Assembly (NCBI RefSeq): GCF_008710745.1
Contig: NZ_VYSA01000001.1
Span: 372,001-436,000, forward strand
From: Microbacterium rhizomatis
GTDB lineage: Bacteria; Actinomycetota; Actinomycetes; Actinomycetales; Microbacteriaceae
Direction of reading: 5' to 3'
DNA length: 64,000 nucleotides
The notes under the pieces were generated by a model that ran no database searches, was not told the DNA's origin, and worked only from the letters and a program-made list of their open reading frames with translations. Made by a program: the position numbers and the translations under genes. This document shows, in pieces, positions 1 to 7,894 of the stretch. Position 1 is the stretch's first letter, and each line of letters starts with the position of its first letter.

Positions 1-96
1 GCAGACGCCGAGGTCAAAGGCGCCTCACGTGACCCGGTGTTCGCACTCGAGCGCCTTGTCACGGTGATCGCGACGCGCGCACCCTACGGACAATGA
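1..96 (+). CDS. holA: C-terminal end of probable DNA polymerase III subunit delta (partial)
   Basis: Only the last 31 codons and a TGA stop are inside the window. The visible tail contains ALERLVTVIATRAP. HolA loads the beta clamp as part of the clamp-loader complex. The assignment rests mainly on context: in many actinobacteria holA lies just before, and convergent to, rpsT, as here. The tail is helical and fits the last helix of the delta collar domain, but 31 residues cannot prove the family. A strong hairpin follows the stop codon. Confidence 0.5.
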   Translation, partial: ADAEVKGASRDPVFALERLVTVIATRAPYGQ

Positions 97-97
97 C

Positions 98-127
98 GAA
101 TGCCCGCCCCCTCAGGGACGGGCATTC
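98..127. terminator. Hairpin between convergent holA and rpsT
   Basis: A perfect 9-bp stem, GAATGCCCG (98-106) with CGGGCATTC (119-127), encloses a GC-rich loop. It lies between two genes that face each other, so it probably stops transcription from both sides. There is no T-run on either strand. Confidence 0.7.
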
Positions 128-140
128 GACAGGAAGTAAG

Positions 141-200
141 TCAGAGTGCAGCAACCTGCTTCAGAGTGCAGCAACCTGCTTCAGAGTGCAGCAACCTGCT
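141..200. repeat. Three exact tandem copies of a 20-bp unit at the rpsT 3' end
   Basis: The unit TCAGAGTGCAGCAACCTGCT occurs three times head to tail at 141-160, 161-180 and 181-200 with no mismatch. Read on the minus strand, the copy at 181-200 holds the last codons of rpsT (QVAAL and the TGA stop). The other two copies lie just beyond the stop, so the extra copies repeat the end of the gene without changing the protein. Confidence 0.97.
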
Positions 201-441
201 TCGCAATGGCCGACTTGCGGTTCGCGGCCTGGTTGGCGTGGATGACACCCTTGCTCGCAGCCTTGTCGAGCTTCTTGGTGGCCTTCGCGAGAGCCTTCTC
301 GGCGGCAGCCTTGTCGCCGGCGGCGACCGCCTCGCGCGTGCGACGCACCTCGGTGCGAAGTTCGCTCTTCACGGCCTTGTTACGCTCGGTCGCCTTGATG
401 TTGGTCTTGTTGCGCTTGATCTGCGACTTGATGTTCGCCAC
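181..441 (-). CDS. rpsT: 30S ribosomal protein S20
   Basis: This 86-residue basic protein has the usual length of S20, which binds 16S rRNA early in small-subunit assembly. The N-terminus reads [20 protein letters not shown], the typical S20 start, followed by the Lys/Ala-rich helical hairpin. The GTG at 439-441 is chosen because S20 proteins begin M-A-N-I-K. An in-frame upstream extension is rich in Pro and Ser and looks non-coding. The 3' end lies inside a 20-bp tandem repeat. The gene is convergent with the probable holA. Confidence 0.97.
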   Translation of the reverse strand: MANIKSQIKRNKTNIKATERNKAVKSELRTEVRRTREAVAAGDKAAAEKALAKATKKLDKAASKGVIHANQAANRKSAIAKQVAAL

Positions 442-556
442 GTGTCGACGTCTTTCGTTTGGGAGTGATCGATGGGATGCCGGCGGCAGAAGAGGGCTGT
501 CGCTCAGCGGTCGTGAGGGGGCAACCCACACGCAAGCCAATCACCGAGTCTACCAG

Positions 557-1294
557 CTATCCGTCGGCCCCCGAGACTCGGGCATTCAATGTCGCGATCG
601 CCAGGTCGAGGAGTGCGTTGAAGACTCGTGGACGCATGGCGGTCACGAGATGCGTCGTACGCGGCACGACGATGAGTTCGGCATCCGGAGCCAGTCGAGC
701 GAAAAGGCGTTCGTTCACCCGGAGCTGGTCGTACTGACCGTTGATGAACCACAGCGGCACCTCGATGCGCTGCAGGGCGGCCAGAAGGTCGAGCACCGAG
801 AGACTGCGCAGCGCGACATCCTGTGTGTCGAACGCATAACCGCCCGCGCCGAAGTCATCTCGGGTCTCGGGCGGCAGCGTGCGGTCGAGCACCCTGTCGG
901 CGAGCCACATTCCCCGCCCCGGCAGGGCGTCGACGCTCCGGGCGAGCAGCCGGTATGTCGCCAGCCCGGCACCTCGCGGGATCGCCGTGCACGAGGCGGC
1001 GATGAAGCCGGAGACCGGCGGACGCTCTTCCCGCCCGGTGTAGGCGATCGAGAGCAGCCCGCCCATCGAATGCCCGACAAGCAGGACCGGACCGCGCGCG
1101 GCCGCGGACCGGACTGCTTCGTCGATCGTCGCGAAGGCCCCGTCGAGCGTGAACTCCTCGGTCATACGCGTGCCGTGGCCAGGGAGGTCGAGAGCGTTCG
1201 CCGGAATGCCGCGATCGGACAGGTGCTGCACCTGCGCGCGCCACATCGTGGCGGACGTGCGGATGCCGTGAACGAGCACGACCTGGACGACCAC
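557..1294 (-). CDS. Alpha/beta hydrolase
   Basis: This 245-residue single-domain hydrolase is probably cytoplasmic, as it has no signal peptide or membrane segment. An LVHG oxyanion segment lies at residues 7-10. The nucleophile elbow GHSMGG places the catalytic Ser at about 76, with a plausible acid at Asp189 (NGQYDQ) and His215 (RTTHLV), so the triad is complete. The substrate is unknown; the size and motifs fit small esterases or lipases of the monoacylglycerol-lipase type. The GTG start lies 6 bases after a TAGGCT -10 box, so the mRNA is probably leaderless. A broken copy of its first 22 codons lies at 4882-4947, on the far side of the secreted nuclease gene. Confidence 0.9.
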   Translation of the reverse strand: MVVQVVLVHGIRTSATMWRAQVQHLSDRGIPANALDLPGHGTRMTEEFTLDGAFATIDEAVRSAAARGPVLLVGHSMGGLLSIAYTGREERPPVSGFIAASCTAIPRGAGLATYRLLARSVDALPGRGMWLADRVLDRTLPPETRDDFGAGGYAFDTQDVALRSLSVLDLLAALQRIEVPLWFINGQYDQLRVNERLFARLAPDAELIVVPRTTHLVTAMRPRVFNALLDLAIATLNARVSGADG

Positions 1295-1300
1295 GACCCG

Positions 1301-1306
1301 AGCCTA
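1301..1306 (-). promoter_or_regulatory. -10 box for the alpha/beta hydrolase (leaderless type)
   Basis: TAGGCT on the minus strand ends 6 bases before the GTG start. The same spacing recurs before many genes in this window. No clear -35 box is seen. Confidence 0.6.
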
Positions 1307-1332
1307 AGCGAGTGCGCCCGGCGGAAGGGTCA

Positions 1333-1368
1333 TCGGTACCGGCCGGTCACGTGACCGGCCGGTACCGA
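1333..1368. terminator. 36-bp perfect palindrome downstream of the nuclease gene
   Basis: Positions 1333-1350 (TCGGTACCGGCCGGTCAC) are the exact reverse complement of 1351-1368, with no central spacer. It lies in the 105-bp gap between the nuclease stop and the hydrolase start, both on the minus strand. A Rho-independent-like terminator for the nuclease is the simplest reading. A dimeric regulator site is the alternative, since the tip of a hairpin with no loop would have to open. Confidence 0.6.
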
Positions 1369-1399
1369 ACGGATCCTCAACCTCACACGGCCCCGTGCC

Positions 1400-4300
1400 T
1401 CACCACAGCACGATCACGGGTGCCGTCGCACTCGTCGAACCGGCGATGCTCACCGCGTCGGCCGGGACGAACACGGCGGTATAGCCGTGGATGCCACGGC
1501 CGAGCGTGTTCGGAAGACGGAACGTCGCCCGTCCGTTGACGAGCGCGGATGTGCCGATCACGGTCGAGCCCTCGCGGAACTCGACAGTGCCCGGCGCCCC
1601 GATCCCGGAGCCGAGCGTCACGCGCGCGACGAGCGTCGCGGGCAGAAGCCGGTTCAGGTGGAGCGGGGGGAGCGCGAGCAGCGAAGTGGTCGAATGCGCC
1701 GGCGCGACGGTGATCGTCACCGGGGCCGACGTCGACGGGGCGACGCCGGCCGACCCGGTGAATCGCGCCTCGATCGTGTGAGCACCGGCCGGAAGCGAGC
1801 CGGGCAGGCCGAGTGCGATCGTCGCCGACCCGGCGGCCAGGGCCGCCGTGCCGACCACGGTTCCGTCGACCGCGAACTCCACAGAGCCCTCAGCCGCGAT
1901 GCCTCCGTCCGCAGCCACGGTGGCCATGGCGCGCACCGTGCCGGCCGCACCGTACTCGAACGTCGTGCGATCGAGGGCGAGTGTCGTGGTCGAGGCGACC
2001 GTGCCCGCGTCCAGGCCGACCTTCACCGGGTCGTGGTCGGACGAGCGGTACGGGTCCGGTGCGTAGAACAGGGTGCCGTGGTAGTTGTATCGGCTGTACT
2101 CGAGCGCGACCGCCTCGCCGGAGTTGATGTTCCAGATGTCGCCGCCCGTAGCGCGGGTCAGCGCGGGGCCGCTGAGGAGCACATGGTCGAGCGATCCTGA
2201 CAGTCCCGAGAACGAGTACGACGACTTCTGGATCCCCAGGGCGCGTTCCGCATCGGAGTATCCCGCCGCGTACAAGACTCGGAGAGGATCTTCCTGACCG
2301 TACGAGTTGAAGTCGCCGGCAAGCGCCACGCTCGTCACACCACCCCGGATCTCTTCGACCCAATCGCGCAGCGCCGTCGCCTGACGAACACGCGACTCGT
2401 TCGAGGAACCCTGCCCGTCACCGGTGTCCGCGTCGCCCGGCCACGGCCCTGCCGAGCCCTTGGACTTGAAGTGGTTCACGACGAACAGCACGTCTTCGCC
2501 GCCGGCGGCGGGGCGGAAGACCTGGGCGATCGGCTCACGTGCGTTGCCGAACGCCTCGTCGGCTGCTGACTGTGTGCCGAGCGCACGCGACGCCCCCACG
2601 CGTGTCACCTTCGCGGGCTGGTAGATGATCGCGTTCGTGATGACATCCATCTCCGACGCCGGGGGCAGGTCGGCCGACGACGGGACGTAGGCCCACTTCG
2701 CCGCACCGGCGGCCGCATTGAGCGCGTCCACCAGCGTCGCCGTGGCCTCGTCGACGACGAGCGAGTTCTCGATCTCCATCAGCCCGACCACGCTGGCGTC
2801 GAGGGCGTTGATCGCCGCGACGATCTTGGCCTGCTGGCGCGCGAGGTCGGGGGCGTCCCACGCTCCGCGCGGCAGACACACGACGTCATTGCTGACGGCG
2901 CCGTCGACCGTGACCCCGTCGCCGACACGGTCGGTGAACGGCTTGCAGCTCGGCGAGAGGTCGCCGAGGGTCGTGAAGTAGTTGAGGACGTTGAACGACG
3001 CGACGGAGAAGTCGCCGCCGACCTCCGCCGGCGCGGGGGTCCTGGTGTTCGCGAACACCACGCCGTCCACTCCCGACCCGTCGCCGACGACGGGAGCGGT
3101 GGGGTTGAACTTCCACGCGCTGTTGCGCCAGTCGACGATCACCGGTGCGGTGAAGGTGACGGATGCTCCGACTCGCGGCGGCTCGTTCAGGGCGATGTAC
3201 GCCGGGGTGAGCCCGCGGTTGGCCGCGCTCAGGAAGTTGGTCGACGCGCCGTCATCGAGCACCACCGCCCGCGCGGCGTTGTCGGCGGCGACCGCTGCCG
3301 CCTCAGGGGTTCCCGGTGCAGCAAGGTCGGTGGGCTGGCGCAGCGGCGTGGTTCCGGAAGCCAGCCCGACCTCGCCGTACTGGTTCGTCGAGAACGTGTT
3401 GCTCACGGTGAACGCACCCTGGGGGCTGACCAGCATCGATTCGAGTGATTCGCGCTGCGAGTCGTTCGCCGGCCACGCCACGGTGGCCGGGGTCGGCGGG
3501 GCGACAACGTCGGTCAGCACGGTCACCGACGAGGCGGTGAGCTCGGTCAGGGTCGCAGGGTTGCCCGCGGTTGCTCCGAACTCGGTGACGGAACCGGTCA
3601 CCTCGACGTATGCGCCGATCGGCTGGATCGGGGCCGCGGGGGAGTAGACGAAGAGCGCGTCCGATGCCGTATGCGACGTGAGGTCCAGAGCGCCGCCGGT
3701 TCCCGGCGTCTGGATGACGTAGCCGACGAGGCCCCCCGTGGGGTAGCTCGCCGTCACGGTGCCGCGCGTGGTGACGGTCTGCCCCGCGAGTGGAGAGGCG
3801 ACCCCGGTGCCCTGGATCGCGGCGATCGTCGCGACGACGGGGTCGGGACCGGGGTCAGGCGGGTTCACCACGATCGGCACCGCCTGCCCTGCCGCCGTGG
3901 TGGGGCTCGGGGCGCCGGACGTGAAGTCGGCGCTGTTGACGGCGGTGTTGGCGTGATCGGCGCTGCGCGATGCCGAGGTCGTATTCGACAGACTCGGCGC
4001 TGCAGAACCGCCCGCGGCGTTCGCAGTGGCGCCGTACCCGACGAGATCGATCACGTCGGGGCTGCTCGCGCAGGCTGTACCGCACCCGGTGAGCGCCGTC
4101 TGGGTGCCCACCAGAGCGACGACTCCCGAGGCCGCGCTCATCGGGATAGAGCCCTTCAGGTCGAACGTGTATGCGGTCCCGCCGGCCCCCGCGGCCTCGG
4201 CCACGAGGAAGTAGGCGTGCGGTGCGATCGTCCCGGTGAGCGGCGTCGATTGGAAGGTGACGCCCGCCGCGGAGGCGTACTGCACCGACCAGGCCGACAG

Positions 4301-4519
4301 GTCGACGGCGACGTCGGTCGGGTTGTACAGCTCGACGAAGTCGTTGGCGAGCGTTGCCCCGCTGTTGCCGCCGCCACCGTAGACCTCGTTGATCAGCACG
4401 CGGGCCGTGGTTCCGACCTCGGCCTGCGCTGTTGCCGGTGCCGCGAGTCCTGACACGATGAGGGCTGATGCGGCGATGACGGATGCCGCGAGCCGGCGCC
4501 GTCCGAGAGGGTGTATCAC
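1400..4519 (-). CDS. Large secreted nuclease (ExeM/NucH type) with lamin-tail and Ig-like domains
   Basis: A 1039-residue exported protein that probably degrades extracellular DNA. Residues 1-33 form a signal peptide (RRR, hydrophobic core, APATAQA cleavage region). A lamin-tail domain follows at about 40-150 (VLINEVYGGGGNSG, DFVELYNPT), then an OB-fold-like segment near 205-270. The endonuclease/exonuclease/phosphatase fold spans roughly 505-835, with SVASFNVLNY, the metal ligand in LMEIENS, GDFNSYG and the catalytic SSDHDPV. Two Ig-like repeats fill 840-1039. No LPXTG motif or membrane anchor is seen at the C-terminus, so it is probably released. The GTG start at 4517-4519 has a good GAAGGAG ribosome site; a longer frame upstream is arginine-rich and non-coding in character. 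It is flanked by two copies of a hydrolase gene start, which suggests that it was inserted or duplicated here. Confidence 0.9.
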   Translation of the reverse strand: MIHPLGRRRLAASVIAASALIVSGLAAPATAQAEVGTTARVLINEVYGGGGNSGATLANDFVELYNPTDVAVDLSAWSVQYASAAGVTFQSTPLTGTIAPHAYFLVAEAAGAGGTAYTFDLKGSIPMSAASGVVALVGTQTALTGCGTACASSPDVIDLVGYGATANAAGGSAAPSLSNTTSASRSADHANTAVNSADFTSGAPSPTTAAGQAVPIVVNPPDPGPDPVVATIAAIQGTGVASPLAGQTVTTRGTVTASYPTGGLVGYVIQTPGTGGALDLTSHTASDALFVYSPAAPIQPIGAYVEVTGSVTEFGATAGNPATLTELTASSVTVLTDVVAPPTPATVAWPANDSQRESLESMLVSPQGAFTVSNTFSTNQYGEVGLASGTTPLRQPTDLAAPGTPEAAAVAADNAARAVVLDDGASTNFLSAANRGLTPAYIALNEPPRVGASVTFTAPVIVDWRNSAWKFNPTAPVVGDGSGVDGVVFANTRTPAPAEVGGDFSVASFNVLNYFTTLGDLSPSCKPFTDRVGDGVTVDGAVSNDVVCLPRGAWDAPDLARQQAKIVAAINALDASVVGLMEIENSLVVDEATATLVDALNAAAGAAKWAYVPSSADLPPASEMDVITNAIIYQPAKVTRVGASRALGTQSAADEAFGNAREPIAQVFRPAAGGEDVLFVVNHFKSKGSAGPWPGDADTGDGQGSSNESRVRQATALRDWVEEIRGGVTSVALAGDFNSYGQEDPLRVLYAAGYSDAERALGIQKSSYSFSGLSGSLDHVLLSGPALTRATGGDIWNINSGEAVALEYSRYNYHGTLFYAPDPYRSSDHDPVKVGLDAGTVASTTTLALDRTTFEYGAAGTVRAMATVAADGGIAAEGSVEFAVDGTVVGTAALAAGSATIALGLPGSLPAGAHTIEARFTGSAGVAPSTSAPVTITVAPAHSTTSLLALPPLHLNRLLPATLVARVTLGSGIGAPGTVEFREGSTVIGTSALVNGRATFRLPNTLGRGIHGYTAVFVPADAVSIAGSTSATAPVIVLW

Positions 4520-4881
4520 TTCGGGGTACTCCTTCGTCTGCGATTCCCACCGATTCCGGTAGGCGCTCTTTTCGGTTCCCCGTGTGACTCCCCGCTCCAC
4601 CATGCACAGCAGACGCACAGCTCGGCAAGGGGTTGCGCCGATTCTCTCCGTGAACGTTTCGTGACCAAGAGCCGTGCGCGGCTCGTCCGCCCCCCGCAAC
4701 CGCCATCGCGACCGGTTCGCACCATCGCCGCGCGACGGCGCGGGCTCGATCTCGCGCCGCGTGTCGCCTCGATGCCCGATTTGCGCGTTCGGCATACCCT
4801 CGAGTTCACGGTGCGGGGCCCGGCGGGAGGCCTCATCCGAGGCGGGGCGGGCCGATGGCGCGCTACGCGCTGAACTGCGGC

Positions 4882-4947
4882 ATTCTGCAGCTGCGCTTGC
4901 CACATCGTGGCGGACGTGCGGATGCCGTGCACCAGCACGACCTGCAC
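4882..4947 (-). pseudogene. Remnant of an alpha/beta hydrolase 5' end
   Basis: From a GTG at 4947 the minus strand encodes VVLVHGIRTSATMWQAQLQ. This is nearly the same as the start of the hydrolase at 557-1294, which has VVLVHGIRTSATMWRAQVQ. A 31-bp block is identical (4899-4929 against 1240-1270). After about 22 codons the similarity stops and the frame runs into unrelated sequence. The two copies lie in the same orientation on either side of the nuclease gene. Confidence 0.85.
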
Positions 4948-5043
4948 CCGGCGAATAGCTCCGGCGAACTCAGGCTGAGCTCAACGCGTGCCCTGTCGAC
5001 TTCTCGCGTGGTGTTGCGCGGGTAATGGTGCGGAAGCCGGGGC

Positions 5044-5090
5044 CAAGCAAGGTGTGGATCAGATCCGCGATCTGATCCACACCTTGCTTG
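5044..5090 (-). terminator. Hairpin with 22-bp perfect stem after the exported-protein gene
   Basis: The 5' arm at 5044-5065 (it begins CAAGCAAGGTGTGG) is the exact complement of 5069-5090, leaving the 3-base loop CGC. It lies 31 bases beyond the stop of the gene at 5122-5874, so it is read here as that gene's terminator. The reverse strand after the stem lacks a long T-run. Confidence 0.75.
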
Positions 5091-5121
5091 CCGCTCCCGC
5101 GAACGCGTCGTGATTGACCGA

Positions 5122-5874
5122 CTACGTCCGGCCGGCTTTGGGAATGTTGGTGCAGGAAAGGTTGAAGCTAATGGTGAAGCTATTCGGATCCAGGGAGGGC
5201 GGATAGTTTTTTAGATTCCGGATCGTAAAGCCCGATTTGTACAATTTGTGAAGGTATTCGGGCGCGTAGGTATCGTCGATGATGCCTCCAACGCCTTTGG
5301 AGGTAGTCGTGAAGTTCGTCAGGTATGGAGCTTCGGCCGGGCACTCGACTTTGACTGATCTTGTGCGAAGATTCGCGATCACGTGAGAGAGGGTCATCGA
5401 CCATTCGACGGTGTGGGTGGTGGGTGTGAACGGTTCGCAGTGGAGGACGACTGTCACATAGTGTTCGGCGGGTGTCCAGTTCCCCATTGACATTGCGAGA
5501 GCGCCGACGCTGTTGCCGTACTGGTCCATCGCATGATCTGCACTGGCGCCAACCCCGCCGTCTTCTTTTACTTCGACTCCGGCAGGAACGATCCTTCCTG
5601 GCGAGTCGTCGGTTTGTCGAAGTCGATAGCCTGCAGGGCATTTGAGTGTCTGGTTATTGATGGTCTGGAACAAGAACGTGAATTCATAACCAAACGTATT
5701 GGTGTTGTTGGTCGGGTCCCACGTCCCGCCGGTGATGGGATCCCATGTCCCGCCGGTGGTGCTGCTCTCGCTGGTTTCCGCCGCAGTTGCCATGGGTGCG
5801 GTAACCGCACTTCCGAGCAGCGCCACGCAAGTCATCGCTGCGGCACCCAAAAGAGTGTTTCGAACTCTTGACAA
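5122..5874 (-). CDS. Exported protein of unknown function
   Basis: I do not recognise this 250-residue protein. Residues 1-32 look like a signal peptide (SRVRN, hydrophobic stretch, ATAA). A duplicated GGTWDP motif (41-46 and 49-54) follows, and then a Thr/Asn-rich domain with scattered cysteines (such as LKCPAGYRLR, VVLHCEPF, VKVECPAE and LSCTN) that could form disulfides outside the cell. The TTG at 5872-5874 is preferred as start because AAGGAG lies 7 bases upstream; an ATG further upstream overlaps that ribosome site. The gene is visibly richer in A+T than its neighbours and uses codons such as TTT, AAT and AAA more freely, which suggests recent acquisition. It ends at a strong hairpin. 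Confidence 0.75.
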   Translation of the reverse strand: MSRVRNTLLGAAAMTCVALLGSAVTAPMATAAETSESSTTGGTWDPITGGTWDPTNNTNTFGYEFTFLFQTINNQTLKCPAGYRLRQTDDSPGRIVPAGVEVKEDGGVGASADHAMDQYGNSVGALAMSMGNWTPAEHYVTVVLHCEPFTPTTHTVEWSMTLSHVIANLRTRSVKVECPAEAPYLTNFTTTSKGVGGIIDDTYAPEYLHKLYKSGFTIRNLKNYPPSLDPNSFTISFNLSCTNIPKAGRT

Positions 5875-6000
5875 AATGACTTCTCCTTCGAAGGTCTCCA
5901 CATGGCGGATATCAGAATATTAGCACGCGAGTGGATTGGTTCAGTGTCAGATCTCGCGCGCGAGCGTGTGACGCAGCGTGGCGGCCCAGCATCCGCCCCG

Positions 6001-6006
6001 TAGAAT
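6001..6006 (+). promoter_or_regulatory. -10 box of lepA
   Basis: TAGAAT lies 9 bases before the ATG, so the transcript would start at or within a few bases of the start codon. Confidence 0.6.
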
Positions 6007-6015
6007 CGTCGGAAC

Positions 6016-7869
6016 ATGTCACCCCGCGCCCTGAAGCCCCTCGAGCCCGCCGCCACCCCGCCCGAGCTGCTTCGAAACTTCTGCATCATCGCCCACATCG
6101 ACCACGGCAAGTCGACCCTGGCCGACCGCATGCTGCAGATCACGGGCGTCGTCTCGGACCGTGACATGCGTGCGCAGTACCTCGACCGCATGGACATCGA
6201 GCGCGAGCGCGGCATCACGATCAAGAGCCAGGCGGTGCGCATGCCGTGGTCGGTCGACGGGCAGACATTCGCGCTCAACATGATCGACACGCCCGGCCAC
6301 GTCGACTTCACGTACGAGGTCAGCCGGTCGCTCGCAGCGTGCGAAGGGGCGATCCTCCTGGTCGATGCCGCCCAGGGTATCGAGGCGCAGACGCTCGCGA
6401 ACCTCTACCTCGCGCTCGAGAACGACCTGCAGATCATCCCGGTGCTGAACAAGATCGACCTTCCCGCGGCGGATCCCGACAAGTACTCCAGGGAGCTCGC
6501 GAGTCTCATCGGCGGCAAGCCGGAAGACGTCCTGCGGGTGAGCGGGAAGACGGGCATGGGGGTCGAAGAGCTCCTGGATCAGGTCGTTGCGCAGATCCCC
6601 GCTCCGAAGGGCGATCCGGATGCCCCCTCCCGGGCGATGATCTTCGATTCCGTCTACGACTCTTACCGCGGGGTCATCACGTACGTGCGCATGATCGACG
6701 GCTCTCTGAATCCCCGTGAGCGCATCCAGATGATGTCGACCCGAGCGATCCATGAGCTTCTCGAGATCGGGGTGTCCTCCCCGGAGCCGACTCCTACCAA
6801 GGGACTCGGCGTGGGTGAGGTCGGCTACCTGATCACCGGCGTGAAGGACGTGCGACAGTCGAAGGTCGGCGACACGGTCACTACCGCGACCAAGCCTTCC
6901 AAAGAGCCGCTGCCCGGCTACACCGATCCGAAGCCGATGGTCTTCTCGGGGCTGTACCCGATCGACGGCAGCGACTACCCGATCCTTCGTGAGGCGCTCG
7001 ACAAGCTGAAGCTGTCGGATGCGTCACTCAACTACGAGCCCGAGACGTCGGTCGCCCTCGGGTTCGGTTTCCGCTGCGGCTTCCTCGGCCTTCTGCATCT
7101 CGAGATCATCACCGAGCGTCTCGAGCGCGAGTTCGGTCTCGATCTGATCTCCACCGCGCCGTCCGTCACCTACGAAGTGACGACCGATGACCGGAAGACC
7201 TACACGGTGACCAACCCGAGCGAGTTCCCCTCGGGCACGAAGATCGCGAGCGTCACCGAGCCGATGGTCAAGGCCGCGATCCTGGCGCCCAAGGACTACG
7301 TGGGCACGATCATGGAGCTCTGCCAGTCCCGCCGCGGCACGCTGCTCGGCATGGAGTACCTCGGGGAGGATCGGGTCGAGATCCGCTACAGCATGCCGCT
7401 GGGCGAGATCGTCTTCGACTTCTTCGACAACCTGAAGTCGAAGACGGCCGGGTACGCCTCGCTCGACTACGAGCCGAGCGGCGATCAGGAGGCCGATCTC
7501 GTGAAGGTCGACATCCTGCTGCAGGGCGAACCGGTGGATGCGTTCAGCGCGATCGTGCATCGCGACAAGGCCTACGCCTACGGCGTGCTCATGACCGAGA
7601 GACTGAAGAAACTCATTCCCCGCCAGCAGTTCGAGGTGCCGATCCAAGCCGCGATCGGCGCGCGCATCATCGCCCGCGAATCGATCCGCGCGATGCGCAA
7701 GGACGTTCTGGCCAAGTGCTATGGCGGCGACATCACCCGCAAGCGCAAGCTCCTCGAGAAGCAGAAAGAGGGCAAGAAGCGCATGAAGATGGTGGGCCGG
7801 GTCGAGGTGCCGCAGGAAGCCTTCATCGCAGCCCTCTCGGGCGACACTGAGAAGAAGGACGCCAAATAG
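6016..7869 (+). CDS. lepA: Elongation factor 4 (back-translocating GTPase LepA)
   Basis: A 617-residue translational GTPase that acts on stalled or mistranslocated ribosomes and aids 30S assembly. The G1 loop AHIDHGKST is at residues 26-34. G2 follows (RERGITI), then G3 (DTPGHVDF) and G4 (NKIDLP). The LepA-specific C-terminal domain carries [19 protein letters not shown] near the end. Length and domain order are normal. The short N-terminal extension ([13 protein letters not shown]) before the GTPase domain is usual in actinobacteria. It is a single-gene unit, convergent with the lipoprotein gene, with 25 bp between the stops. Confidence 0.98.
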   Translation: MSPRALKPLEPAATPPELLRNFCIIAHIDHGKSTLADRMLQITGVVSDRDMRAQYLDRMDIERERGITIKSQAVRMPWSVDGQTFALNMIDTPGHVDFTYEVSRSLAACEGAILLVDAAQGIEAQTLANLYLALENDLQIIPVLNKIDLPAADPDKYSRELASLIGGKPEDVLRVSGKTGMGVEELLDQVVAQIPAPKGDPDAPSRAMIFDSVYDSYRGVITYVRMIDGSLNPRERIQMMSTRAIHELLEIGVSSPEPTPTKGLGVGEVGYLITGVKDVRQSKVGDTVTTATKPSKEPLPGYTDPKPMVFSGLYPIDGSDYPILREALDKLKLSDASLNYEPETSVALGFGFRCGFLGLLHLEIITERLEREFGLDLISTAPSVTYEVTTDDRKTYTVTNPSEFPSGTKIASVTEPMVKAAILAPKDYVGTIMELCQSRRGTLLGMEYLGEDRVEIRYSMPLGEIVFDFFDNLKSKTAGYASLDYEPSGDQEADLVKVDILLQGEPVDAFSAIVHRDKAYAYGVLMTERLKKLIPRQQFEVPIQAAIGARIIARESIRAMRKDVLAKCYGGDITRKRKLLEKQKEGKKRMKMVGRVEVPQEAFIAALSGDTEKKDAK

Positions 7870-7894
7870 GGTCGGACGGTCGCCTCGTGGCGGT

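Larger units (their letters stand above)
4520..5121. other. 602-bp intergenic stretch
   Basis: This holds the ribosome site and presumed promoter of the secreted nuclease, a truncated hydrolase remnant at 4882-4947 and a strong hairpin at 5044-5090. I see no other gene; open frames crossing it have no recognisable protein character. Confidence 0.7.

Noticed and set aside
146..1354. A 402-residue open frame opposite rpsT and the hydrolase
   Set aside because: It is arginine-rich, without recognisable domains, and is antisense to two well-supported genes. High-G+C genomes produce such frames routinely.
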